This document shows positions 1 to 7,897 of a stretch of 18,500 bases of DNA, piece after piece. Position numbers and translations under genes: made by a program. Location of the stretch: the NCBI GenBank assembly GCA_016926235.1, contig JAFGOZ010000589.1, forward strand, positions 1 to 18,500, in the 5' to 3' direction. The notes under the pieces were generated by a model that was not told the DNA's origin, did no database searches, and saw only the letters and a list, made by a program, of their open reading frames with translations. The stretch is from Bacteroidales bacterium. GTDB taxonomy: Bacteria; Bacteroidota; Bacteroidia; Bacteroidales; UBA10428. How positions within the stretch are numbered: position 1 is the first letter of the stretch; every line of letters starts with the position of its first letter.

Positions 1-159
1 CTATGTTTTTATGAAAGATTATTAACTTTTTGTATTTAGTTATCAAATACTTAAGTCTAAAATTCCAACTTTAGTACGTTCAACTAAATAAACATTAAAC
101 TATCGTTTTTTTCATATTTCAAGGCCATTTCTTATTTAAAACCTTATTGTTAATCGAAT

Positions 160-189
160 AAAAAAGGCCGAATAAATAATGTTTCGGCC
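160..189 (-). terminator. Rho-independent terminator of the secreted VCBS protein gene
   Basis: A perfect 7-bp stem (ggccgaa at 166-172 with ttcggcc at 183-189) encloses a 10-base AT-rich loop. Reading on the minus strand, the stem is followed immediately by a run of six U (160-165). It lies 24 bases beyond the stop codon of the minus-strand gene at 213-3494, so it is placed correctly to end that transcript. The remaining 1-159 bases are AT-rich and show no gene that I can support. Confidence 0.85.
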
Positions 190-212
190 CCTTAATACTC
201 ATTAAAAACTTA

Positions 213-3200
213 TTAATTCTTCAAAATTAATTTGGAATATACAATATGGTCAGAAATAATTTGCATCATATATATACCTGCATTTAAATCGCCAATGTAA
301 ACATGTGCATTTGTTTCAGAAACGGTAAAATACTTAATCTGAATTCCTGATATATCAATAATCTTGATATATTGAATAGTGCCTCTGACTCCGGAAATAG
401 TTAAATAATCATTTACAGGATTTGGAAAAACAGATATATTCTCAAATGGATCGTTTTTGATTGAGGTGGTAGTATCAATTCTATGCATGATGGCCGTCCA
501 GTTAATAGTAGTAGTATCTTCTGCTGTAACTGTATAGATAACAGTGTCGTTAGAAAAGTCAACAGCATCACCGCTTGCGGGTGATATAGTTGCAAAGTCG
601 GAAATCGTAATACTTGGAACTATTGTATCAAAGTTATTATTCATTTCCATATATACATTAATTGTTTTAATATCACTAATAATATCAGCCGCTTGATATT
701 CTCGATCAAATGAGAATGATGTTATTTCTGCTTGAGATGACAAAGGTATTCTATGCATGATTACTTTCCATCTTTTTGCCGTTATCCCATCCTCAGCAAT
801 TACTAGAAAATTAACTGTATCATTTGAAAAATCAACTGTATCCATACTTTTAGGGGTTACTGAAGCAGAATCAGAAATGGTAATTCTTGGAACCAATTTG
901 CTAAAATCTTGATTTGCCTTCATATATGCATCAATTGTCCGCGTTGTACTATTAATTAATACAGGTTGAAATTCATTATCAAAAGAAAATGACAGTATTT
1001 CGGCTTCTGATGATAATGTTACACGATGCATTATTACTTTCCATTCAGAAACAGATATACCGTTTTCTGCAGTTACTATATATATAACCGTATCATTTGA
1101 AAAATTAACGGGACTCCCACTTACCGGAGATATTGAAGCTAAATCAGATATAGAAATTGTTGGAATAATAGCATCGAAAGAGCTATTTATATCTTTAAAC
1201 ACATCAATTGTTCTATACACACTATCAATGATGGCAGGTTTATATTCATTGTCAAATGTATAACTGTAAATCTCTGTCTGGTTATTTAGTGGATGCCAGT
1301 ATTCAATGGTTGAACCGGCAGCATTCTCAGTGATAATCATCAATGAATCTACGGGTAAATTTGTAAACACATCGTTTGTGCCTGAGGGCCAATCAATTAT
1401 TAAACTATCCACTATTATTGCATCACCTAAACCAAAGATGTGCTTGTAATCACTACTTGAAAGATATGTACCACTTCCTGAAATTTCCCAGAATTGCCAT
1501 AAGTCAACACCATTAATAGTTGCATTAATTTTTAGTTTTGTTCCAATAGCATTTGTATTGGATACTGTACCATTACATTCAATGCTTAACCAATGATAAT
1601 TGTTCCCTGGATTCATGATTAAAAAGTTTTTATCACCTGCATCATTTCTGCGGCAATAAGCATCCATATCTCCATCATTGTCATAATCAGTCCAGTATTT
1701 GTAATATTTATTTAATTGTTTCCCTGTTGTAACCCTAATAAATTCAGAATTTCCAAAATTTAAAAAAAAGTATGATCCTTCAGTATATTGATCCAGGGCA
1801 AGGTCAAGGTAACCATTGTTGTCAATATCTATCCAACTTGCATAGCTGGAATTATATATACCTGTAAATGGGAGATCTGTTCTTGCTGTAAAATTTCCAC
1901 TACCATCATTTTCATATAGGATGTTGAGATAATTATCCTTGTAAGCTAAAACATATAGATCCAGGTCCATGTCATTGTCAAAATCACCCCAAATTCCCAA
2001 ATTCGTGGTTGCCCTATAATCATCAATTGGAGTAGAGGTAATTTGTTGAAAATTTCCATTCCCATTATTTTTATATAAATAATCGTATGCATTGTTTGTG
2101 GTGGCAACAAATACATCTTGCCTGCCATTATTATCATAATCAGCCCAGGCAGCATCGTAGCTATTGGCTGTTGCTGTTGATAAATCGCCACTTGCAATTG
2201 ACTGGAAATTACCATTTCCATAATTTCTGTATAAAATATTTGATGCTCCTGTTCGGGTAACGAATATATCCAATAAACCATCATTATCCATGTCGGTTAC
2301 TGAACAGTCTAAACATGATGAAATTAATTGAGTCAATTCTGAGGAAGGTAATGTGTCGAAAATATTGCTACCTTGGTTAATTAATAATTTGTTATTTTGA
2401 TAGACATTTAATATTAGAATGTCGTTTAGGCTATCATTGTTAAAATCAAATATTGCGGTCCCTCTTGTATCATTTCCAGTTTGAAATGCTTCAATTTCAA
2501 TCTCTTCAAAATTTCCATCCAATTTATTTATGTATAATCGACTCAGTGAATTGGTAAATCCCATTAACATATCAGGAAAATGATCATTATTCAGATCACC
2601 CCAGGACACACTGATTAAGTTTGCAGGCGGATCAATTATGCTAGAGTATTTTTGAGTAAATACAGGCCATGGGGCATTTACAACTTCTTTAAGTATAACT
2701 CGCCACGATGCAATCTTAGCAGGATCTTCAGACTCCAAGAGGTATACAACAGTATCATTGCTGAAATCGACTGGCATATTAAGTCCTGGATTTATGGTTG
2801 CTCCCTCGCTTATTACAATATCAGGTTTAATACTTGTAAGGTCTGCTCCTTCATATATGTAAATATTTATTATTTTATTTACGGGGTCAATTTCAGCAGT
2901 ATCAGCTTCTTCAAAAATGCTATATTGAGTAATATCAGTACCTTGATGATATGGTCTAAATAGTTTTATTCTAAAACGGATATCAGAACTGGTGGCCGAA
3001 TGTATTGATGAATCAGGGGTCGAAGTTAGAAACATTCCGTTCCCACCTGAATATAGATTGCCCGCAGCTTCTAATGGATAGTCTTCTTTAAATAAAATAT
3101 AATATGTAGAATCCTTATGTAAAGGTATTGAGTCAAAGTAATATCTATCATAAGGAAAATCTACCAGGCTGCGTGAATAGCTGGAATCTATCAATACCCC

Positions 3201-3494
3201 GCCGCTAAGATTCTTAAGTTCACCCTTATTTGCAGGAGGAATACTAAAAATATAAGCTTTAGCTGCTTTCCCGGAAGCAGCTATATCATATACCGTTTCA
3301 AAATAAACCAAATACGCTGTGTCAATTGATCCAAAATTATTTGTTCCACTGCTCAAAATTCCAGGACAAAAACTTTGCCCAATACCATTTAATAGTATGT
3401 TTCCTGTTGAGGTTTGCTGAATGGTATATTCAAATTGTGAAAATGCTGAAATATATCCAAAAATAAGCATCAGATTTATCAATCCTTTTTTCAT
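213..3494 (-). CDS. Type IX-secreted VCBS/FG-GAP repeat protein with ASPIC/UnbV-like and DUF5018-like domains
   Basis: Predicted exported cell-surface or extracellular protein of 1093 residues; ligand unknown. Residues 1-19 form a signal peptide (MKK, hydrophobic core, SAFSQ junction). A unique N-terminal region (about 20-180) is followed by a DUF5018-like module (about 186-270). Residues 290-620 hold seven VCBS/FG-GAP-type repeats with the Ca-binding-like pattern D-x-(D/N)-N-D/N-G-x-x-D, for example near 297, 349, 400, 451, 503, 555 and 602. Residues about 633-722 resemble the ASPIC/UnbV domain (HWLSIE start, GTKLKI, FGLG and DSLIIDWPSG motifs). Three further DUF5018-like modules follow (741-1005). 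The end, 1017-1093, is a type IX sorting domain (VFPNPVNDYL, then LNAGIYMMQI and a basic-hydrophobic tail). Such proteins are moved across the outer membrane by the Por system and often anchored there. ATG start at 3494 gives the signal peptide directly. It is transcribed alone, divergently from the phosphoesterase gene. The domain calls are firm; the biological role (adhesion or carbohydrate binding) is a guess. Confidence 0.93.
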   Translation of the reverse strand: MKKGLINLMLIFGYISAFSQFEYTIQQTSTGNILLNGIGQSFCPGILSSGTNNFGSIDTAYLVYFETVYDIAASGKAAKAYIFSIPPANKGELKNLSGGVLIDSSYSRSLVDFPYDRYYFDSIPLHKDSTYYILFKEDYPLEAAGNLYSGGNGMFLTSTPDSSIHSATSSDIRFRIKLFRPYHQGTDITQYSIFEEADTAEIDPVNKIINIYIYEGADLTSIKPDIVISEGATINPGLNMPVDFSNDTVVYLLESEDPAKIASWRVILKEVVNAPWPVFTQKYSSIIDPPANLISVSWGDLNNDHFPDMLMGFTNSLSRLYINKLDGNFEEIEIEAFQTGNDTRGTAIFDFNNDSLNDILILNVYQNNKLLINQGSNIFDTLPSSELTQLISSCLDCSVTDMDNDGLLDIFVTRTGASNILYRNYGNGNFQSIASGDLSTATANSYDAAWADYDNNGRQDVFVATTNNAYDYLYKNNGNGNFQQITSTPIDDYRATTNLGIWGDFDNDMDLDLYVLAYKDNYLNILYENDGSGNFTARTDLPFTGIYNSSYASWIDIDNNGYLDLALDQYTEGSYFFLNFGNSEFIRVTTGKQLNKYYKYWTDYDNDGDMDAYCRRNDAGDKNFLIMNPGNNYHWLSIECNGTVSNTNAIGTKLKINATINGVDLWQFWEISGSGTYLSSSDYKHIFGLGDAIIVDSLIIDWPSGTNDVFTNLPVDSLMIITENAAGSTIEYWHPLNNQTEIYSYTFDNEYKPAIIDSVYRTIDVFKDINSSFDAIIPTISISDLASISPVSGSPVNFSNDTVIYIVTAENGISVSEWKVIMHRVTLSSEAEILSFSFDNEFQPVLINSTTRTIDAYMKANQDFSKLVPRITISDSASVTPKSMDTVDFSNDTVNFLVIAEDGITAKRWKVIMHRIPLSSQAEITSFSFDREYQAADIISDIKTINVYMEMNNNFDTIVPSITISDFATISPASGDAVDFSNDTVIYTVTAEDTTTINWTAIMHRIDTTTSIKNDPFENISVFPNPVNDYLTISGVRGTIQYIKIIDISGIQIKYFTVSETNAHVYIGDLNAGIYMMQIISDHIVYSKLILKN
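480..1274 (-). repeat. Three tandem 91-residue (273-base) DUF5018-like modules
   Basis: Within the secreted protein the modules begin at residues 741, 832 and 923, an exact 91-residue spacing in both steps. Each runs: EI-x-S-(Y/F)-x-FD, TI(D/N)-x-(Y/F), IP-x-I(S/T)ISD, P-x-S...VDFSNDTV, then W(K/T)-(V/A)IMHR. The DNA is diverged but still similar, especially around the DFSNDTV and IMHR segments, which suggests duplication some time ago followed by drift without indels. A fourth, more distant copy lies at residues 186-270, before the VCBS region. Confidence 0.85.
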
Positions 3495-3535
3495 AGTATC
3501 ATATTATTTATTGTTGTTCCTTAAAATATGACAAC

Positions 3536-3558
3536 TAACTAGTGATTTACCCTAGTTA
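3536..3558. promoter_or_regulatory. Inverted repeat, candidate operator in divergent intergenic region
   Basis: The arms taactag (3536-3542) and ctagtta (3552-3558) are perfect 7-base inverted copies with a 9-base spacer. They lie about 42-64 bases upstream of the start codon of the minus-strand secreted protein and about 110 bases upstream of the phosphoesterase gene. This is the only conspicuous dyad in the 174-base divergent spacer (3495-3668). A match of this size can occur by chance in AT-rich DNA, so regulatory function is an inference. Confidence 0.3.
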
Positions 3559-3668
3559 AATTCTATCCTTATTAATTTCAATGCAAATAAACAATCTATC
3601 ATTGAATAATCTGATGAATTTGCCAATTTTCCAGACTTTTTCTACCTTAGGAGAACAATTTTAACCTT

Positions 3669-4487
3669 ATGCTGCTCGGAATCATCAGCGATATACATGA
3701 AGATATTGTTAGCCTGAAGAAAACCCTCAAGCTATTGGAAAAATATAATTGTGACCATATTGTTTGCCTTGGAGATATAACCGGTTTATCGGTTCCTTAT
3801 TATGCCCATTTGGATACAAGGGATGCAAATGAATGTATAAAACTGATCAAAAATAATTGTAGTATTTCATTAGCAGGTAATCATGATATGCATGCAATTA
3901 AGAAGATTCCTTCATATACAGCAGGAATTGAATATCCTGAGAATTTTTATTCTCTGCGAGGATATGAAAGGCAAAAGACAATAAATAGCCAGATATGGAA
4001 CTATGATAAAAATACTCTGGATCCCTTATTAACAGAAGAAAGTATTGAGTATTTAAATTCTTTACCTGAATTACAGGTACTCCCAATTGACGGAAAATCT
4101 GTTTTTTTCTCACACTTTTTATATCCTGATATTACAGGATCATTGGCTCTAAAATCTTTTCATAGAGAGGATATAGTAAGGCATATCTCTTTTATCGAGA
4201 AGAATTCATGTTACATAAGTTTTTGTGGTCATGCACATATTCAGGGAGCATTAATATATACCAATGATAGAGGATTAAAATTAAAAAAGCTTGGAAAAAG
4301 ATACCGGTTGCGTGAAGCTAAATGTATTATAACTCCCGCTTTGGCTTCCGGATTAACTTCAAATGGTTTTTTAGTATATGATACAAATTATAACGAAATC
4401 CAAATAATTTCATTACATTCGGGTAAGTTCAAAATGAATTATAAAGGGGTTTCACGGGATAATAAGTTTTTATTTGGTAAAGTCTAA
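3669..4487 (+). CDS. Calcineurin-like metallophosphoesterase
   Basis: A 272-residue cytosolic metal-dependent phosphoesterase without signal peptide or membrane segment. All family motifs are visible: D8-x-H10 (SDIH), GD at 35-36, GNHD at 70-73, H149 in SHF, and the C-terminal GHAH at 187-190. These normally bind a two-metal centre that cleaves phosphomonoesters or phosphodiesters. The N-terminal pattern resembles the YfcE/MJ0936-type family (cd00838 group), but the substrate cannot be read from sequence. ATG at 3669 is preceded by AGGAGA at 3649-3654, 14 bases away. The following receptor/nucleotidyltransferase gene starts 10 bases after its stop, so the two are almost certainly co-transcribed. 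A role in reversing a nucleotidyl modification or removing a nucleotide signal made by that partner is possible but purely inferred. Confidence 0.9.
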   Translation: MLLGIISDIHEDIVSLKKTLKLLEKYNCDHIVCLGDITGLSVPYYAHLDTRDANECIKLIKNNCSISLAGNHDMHAIKKIPSYTAGIEYPENFYSLRGYERQKTINSQIWNYDKNTLDPLLTEESIEYLNSLPELQVLPIDGKSVFFSHFLYPDITGSLALKSFHREDIVRHISFIEKNSCYISFCGHAHIQGALIYTNDRGLKLKKLGKRYRLREAKCIITPALASGLTSNGFLVYDTNYNEIQIISLHSGKFKMNYKGVSRDNKFLFGKV

Positions 4488-4497
4488 ATTTATTAAA

Positions 4498-7407
4498 ATG
4501 AAGAATAGAAAGGCTGGTCTCCGTAATTTTCTATTTACTATAGTATTTCCAACCATTCTTGCTATTGGATTGTTCATTGTTGTTATGTTCTTTGTTTTTA
4601 TCCCGGCTTTTGAAAAGAATATGATAAATGCCAAGCGGGAAATGATTAAGGAACTTACAAATTCCACCTGGGGCATTTTTGAGAAACATGAGAATGATGT
4701 AATAATCGGTTTAATTTCCAGGGAAGAAGCTCAAAAACGTGCCATATCAGAGATTGAGGAAATTCGATATGGTGATGAAGGTAAAGATTATTTTTGGATT
4801 ACTGATAGCCGGCCATTTATGATCATGCATCCATACAGGCCTGAGTTAAATGGATCTGATCTTTCGCGTATAGCTGATCCTTCGGGCAAATTACTTTTTG
4901 TTGAGATGGTTGAAGCAGTCAAGTCCAATGGCTATGGTTATGTTGACTACATGTGGCAATGGAAAGATGACTCAACCCGTATCGTTCCAAAACTATCGTA
5001 TGTTAAAGAGTTTAAACCCTGGGGATGGGTGATCGGAACGGGGATTTACATAGAGGATGTGTACGATGAGATACACAGGATCGAAGGAAGATTTTCGAAA
5101 TTATCCATAGGCATAATTGTTATTATTGGGTTATTACTTTCCTTCATACTTTATCAAAGCTTAAGATTGGAAACCCGGCGTGCTAAAGCTGAAGAATCAC
5201 TCCGCGAATCCAGGGAGAAGTATCGAACCCTGGTTGAAGCTGCTACAGAAGGCATCTTGATGGTTTTAGATAATCATATTGTATATACAAACCTCCCTTT
5301 GCAGAATCTATTAGGATATAGTGCAGGTGAATTGATGGATTTACAACCTGGCGAGCTTTTTGATAATAAGGCAGGACTTGATATGACTAACCTTGTTACC
5401 CTTGCATCGGAGAAATCATCGGAGGTTATTGAAACGAATGTAAAAACAAAATCAGGAAGAGAACGGCTTGTATCCCTAACCATATCAGCTGTTGAATTTG
5501 GTGTTAAAAAAGGTTTTACAATTATTATTAATGATGCACAAAAGAATATCCTAATTGAAGAAGAGCTGAATAAGAATAAAGAACAAATTTATTCTCTCAC
5601 GGATACTTTAAATATAGGAATTTTTCGAACTACTTTTGGTAAACGGGGAAAATTTCTGGATGCCAATCCGGCTGCATTGGAAATATTTGGATTTACTTCA
5701 CTAGCTGAATTAATAGAAAAAAGCATATATGATCTGTTTTTTGATGAGAATGAGAAAAGGGAGTTTATGCATGATATTGCCAGGGATAAAAGCATTAAAG
5801 GCAGGATACTTCGTTTGAGCCTCAATGATGGTAGTTTTGCTATTGTTTCTGTATCTGTGGTGGTTACAAAAGATGAAAATGGTCAGGATGCATTTTATGA
5901 AGGGATTATCCAGGACATTACAGCAAGAAAAAAAGCCGAAGATGAAAAGGAAAGTCTTATAGCAGACCTGCAAACTTCACAATTTTTTATAAATCAACCA
6001 GTTAAGTATTTTTCAATTGCTCCCATATCTTGTTCTATTAATACTTCGATTAAAAAGGTAGCTGAACTAATGACCCGAAATAATTTCAATGCTGTACTTA
6101 TTACTGCAGAATCAGGTCAGCATATTGGAATAATTACAGAGGGCGATTTGAGGCGGAGAGTAATTATAAAAGAGTTGGACTATCATAAGCCGGCATCTGA
6201 GATAATGTCTGCTCCACTCATTAGTATTGATGAGAAAGCATTATTTATAGAAGCTGTTCTTTCAATGAGTAAACACAATGTTAAATATCTTGTAATCCGC
6301 AATTCATCGAATGAAATTGAAAGTATTGTCAGTGCTGATATTTTAAGGAAGATTCAGTTTCAATCGCACGCAATATTGCTTCGTAATATAAACTTTGCGG
6401 GATCAGTGGATGATATAAAATCAGCACATAACCAATTACCTCAGTTGATTAAAGCATTGATAGATAATGGAATGAGTTCAAAGAATGTAAACAGGGTAAT
6501 GACTATGGTTTCTGATGCAATTACAAAAAAACTCATTGAATTTGCATTACAGGAAATGGGTGATCCTCCGGTTCCATTTGCATTTGTTGCGCTTGGCAGT
6601 GAGGGAAGGGAAGAGCAAACACTTAAAACAGATCAGGATAATGCCATTATTTTCGAAGATGTGAGTGCTGAAAATATAGACCATGTAACAAAATATTTTC
6701 TTAAGCTTGGAGATACTATATGTACATGGCTAAATCAGACAGGTTATGTTTATTGCCCGGGAAATATTATGGCCAAAAATCCAAAATGGTGTCAATCACT
6801 TACAATCTGGAAAAATTATTTTACAACCTGGATTAGCGAATCTACACCGCAGGCATTACTGGAACTGAACATATTCTTTGATTTTAGGGCTATTTACGGA
6901 GATTTGAATCTTTGTAAAGAATTGAATAATCATATTGATGAACTTATTGCAATACATCCTCCGTTCTTACTTCACATGACCGAAAACACTTTGCTTTATA
7001 AGCCTCCTCTAGGTATTTTAGGAAATATACTAGTCAAAGATACAGATGAGAAAAAGCATGCTATGGATATTAAAGAATCCATGGTCCCTCTTGTAAGTCT
7101 TGCCCGTACATATGCACTTAAATATAAGATACATGAAAGCAATACCATACAAAGGTTAGAACTACTATATAAACAAAAAGTTTTTCAGCCCAGTACTTTT
7201 AAGGATATGATAGATGCTTATAAATTTTTAATGCAACTTCGATTAAAGCATCAGGCTAATCAGATGGATGCAGGTAAAAATCCGGATAATCTCATACTTC
7301 CAAATATCTTAACAACAGTGGAAGTGTCATTATTAAAGAAAGTTTTATCCGGAATAACAAAGCTACAGTCCATGTTAAGTTACGACTTTAAGGGGAGAGG
7401 AAATTAA
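4498..7407 (+). CDS. Cache-PAS-PAS-CBS-DUF294 nucleotidyltransferase-like membrane receptor
   Basis: A 969-residue inner-membrane sensory protein. TM1 (about 11-36) and TM2 (about 201-220) enclose a periplasmic single-Cache (sCache_2-like) domain with the typical FWITD, HPY-x-P-x-L-x-G-x-DLS and WGWVIGTGIY segments (99-184). A short coiled coil leads to PAS1 (about 240-350) and PAS2 (about 361-480; ends QDITARKKAE). A CBS pair follows (about 503-620; GIITEGDLRRR at 544-554). The C-terminal half matches DUF294 and DUF294_C: G700-S701-E-G-R704-E-E706-Q707, then T711-D712-Q713-D714-N715, with D795 in the FFDFRAIYGD segment as probable third acidic residue. These are GlnD-like nucleotidyltransferase motifs and the predicted metal-binding acids are intact. 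DUF294 proteins normally carry a cyclic-nucleotide-binding domain in front of the CBS pair; here a transmembrane Cache/PAS module is found instead. I chose ATG 4498; an in-frame TTG at 4474 would add eight residues and overlap the upstream gene by 14 bases. Target of the enzyme is unknown; the symporter cassette downstream suggests carboxylate sensing. Confidence 0.9.
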   Translation: MKNRKAGLRNFLFTIVFPTILAIGLFIVVMFFVFIPAFEKNMINAKREMIKELTNSTWGIFEKHENDVIIGLISREEAQKRAISEIEEIRYGDEGKDYFWITDSRPFMIMHPYRPELNGSDLSRIADPSGKLLFVEMVEAVKSNGYGYVDYMWQWKDDSTRIVPKLSYVKEFKPWGWVIGTGIYIEDVYDEIHRIEGRFSKLSIGIIVIIGLLLSFILYQSLRLETRRAKAEESLRESREKYRTLVEAATEGILMVLDNHIVYTNLPLQNLLGYSAGELMDLQPGELFDNKAGLDMTNLVTLASEKSSEVIETNVKTKSGRERLVSLTISAVEFGVKKGFTIIINDAQKNILIEEELNKNKEQIYSLTDTLNIGIFRTTFGKRGKFLDANPAALEIFGFTSLAELIEKSIYDLFFDENEKREFMHDIARDKSIKGRILRLSLNDGSFAIVSVSVVVTKDENGQDAFYEGIIQDITARKKAEDEKESLIADLQTSQFFINQPVKYFSIAPISCSINTSIKKVAELMTRNNFNAVLITAESGQHIGIITEGDLRRRVIIKELDYHKPASEIMSAPLISIDEKALFIEAVLSMSKHNVKYLVIRNSSNEIESIVSADILRKIQFQSHAILLRNINFAGSVDDIKSAHNQLPQLIKALIDNGMSSKNVNRVMTMVSDAITKKLIEFALQEMGDPPVPFAFVALGSEGREEQTLKTDQDNAIIFEDVSAENIDHVTKYFLKLGDTICTWLNQTGYVYCPGNIMAKNPKWCQSLTIWKNYFTTWISESTPQALLELNIFFDFRAIYGDLNLCKELNNHIDELIAIHPPFLLHMTENTLLYKPPLGILGNILVKDTDEKKHAMDIKESMVPLVSLARTYALKYKIHESNTIQRLELLYKQKVFQPSTFKDMIDAYKFLMQLRLKHQANQMDAGKNPDNLILPNILTTVEVSLLKKVLSGITKLQSMLSYDFKGRGN

Positions 7408-7436
7408 TCGTCATATTTATCATTATATAACTGTAT

Positions 7437-7473
7437 AATGACCACTAAATGACCACTTAATAACCATTAAGTG
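7437..7473. repeat. 11-base-period direct repeats with overlapping palindrome
   Basis: Three consecutive 11-base units (aatgaccacta, aatgaccactt, aataaccatta; 7437-7469) stand in the 208-base gap between the receptor and the DUF485 gene. The last two overlap a perfect 8-base palindrome, cacttaat (7454-7461) and attaagtg (7466-7473), with an aacc loop. Repeats spaced close to one helical turn are typical of operators for cooperatively bound regulators. The palindrome is not followed by a U-run, so it is unlikely to be an intrinsic terminator. The rest of the gap (7474-7615) must hold the promoter of the transport operon, but I cannot place it firmly. Confidence 0.45.
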
Positions 7474-7615
7474 ACAAAGAACAGCCCGATACATGGTATA
7501 CCTGATTGTTTCTTTACAACTCTTTCACTTTAATTTCGTTTTTTATGTGGTTAAATAAAAACTATTTTATATTTTCAGCCCAGTAAACCGAATCTACTAA
7601 TTAAACATTTTTATT

Positions 7616-7897
7616 ATGCATCACGGACCTGCTGTAAAACTAGGGGAGGACCGTGCCTCTGGCAAAAAAGCCAAAATAGGGGTATGGTTGTTCATTGTGT
7701 ATTCCATCGTGTATGGAGGCTTTGTGGCTATTGGAGTGGCCAATTATAAACTCATGGGTAAAATTGTATTTGCCGGTCAAAATCTGGCTGTAATTTATGG
7801 CTTTGGACTCATCCTATTTGCCATAATATTGGGCCTTATCTATAATTCGGTATGTACAAGGTTGGAAAACAAAATGAATAAGGAGGAACAGTCATGA
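7616..7897 (+). CDS. DUF485 family small membrane protein (YjcH-like), symporter partner
   Basis: A 93-residue inner-membrane protein with two predicted transmembrane helices (about 22-42 and 57-78) and a charged cytosolic tail. The N-terminus MHHGPAVKLG and the GVWLFIVYSIVYGGFVAI segment are typical of DUF485 proteins, which are encoded next to ActP-type acetate symporters (YjcH beside ActP in Escherichia coli). Its biochemical role is not established; it is thought to be an accessory of the symporter. Its stop overlaps the symporter start in an ATGA arrangement (7894-7897), and a strong AGGAGG lies at 7881-7886, so the two are translationally coupled. Confidence 0.9.
   Translation: MHHGPAVKLGEDRASGKKAKIGVWLFIVYSIVYGGFVAIGVANYKLMGKIVFAGQNLAVIYGFGLILFAIILGLIYNSVCTRLENKMNKEEQS
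7881..7886 (+). promoter_or_regulatory. Strong Shine-Dalgarno site of the symporter
   Basis: AGGAGG lies 7 bases before the ATG at 7894, inside the 3' end of the DUF485 gene. It is notable because most genes in this window, as usual for Bacteroidetes, lack such a site. It fixes the symporter start and indicates efficient re-initiation at the ATGA overlap. Confidence 0.75.

Noticed and set aside
1..159. Possible gene fragment at the left edge
   Set aside because: No frame on either strand gives a recognisable or sustained coding sequence; the bases are AT-rich intergenic DNA.
4474..4497. TTG start extending the receptor gene by eight residues
   Set aside because: It overlaps the phosphoesterase gene by 14 bases and adds nothing conserved; ATG at 4498 directly precedes the basic residues before TM1.
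7506..7538. Bacteroidetes-type promoter (ttg at 7506, taatttcg at 7531) before the DUF485 gene
   Set aside because: The -7 element differs from TAnnTTTG at one position and the spacer of 22 bases is long; too weak to list as a feature, though a promoter must lie nearby.
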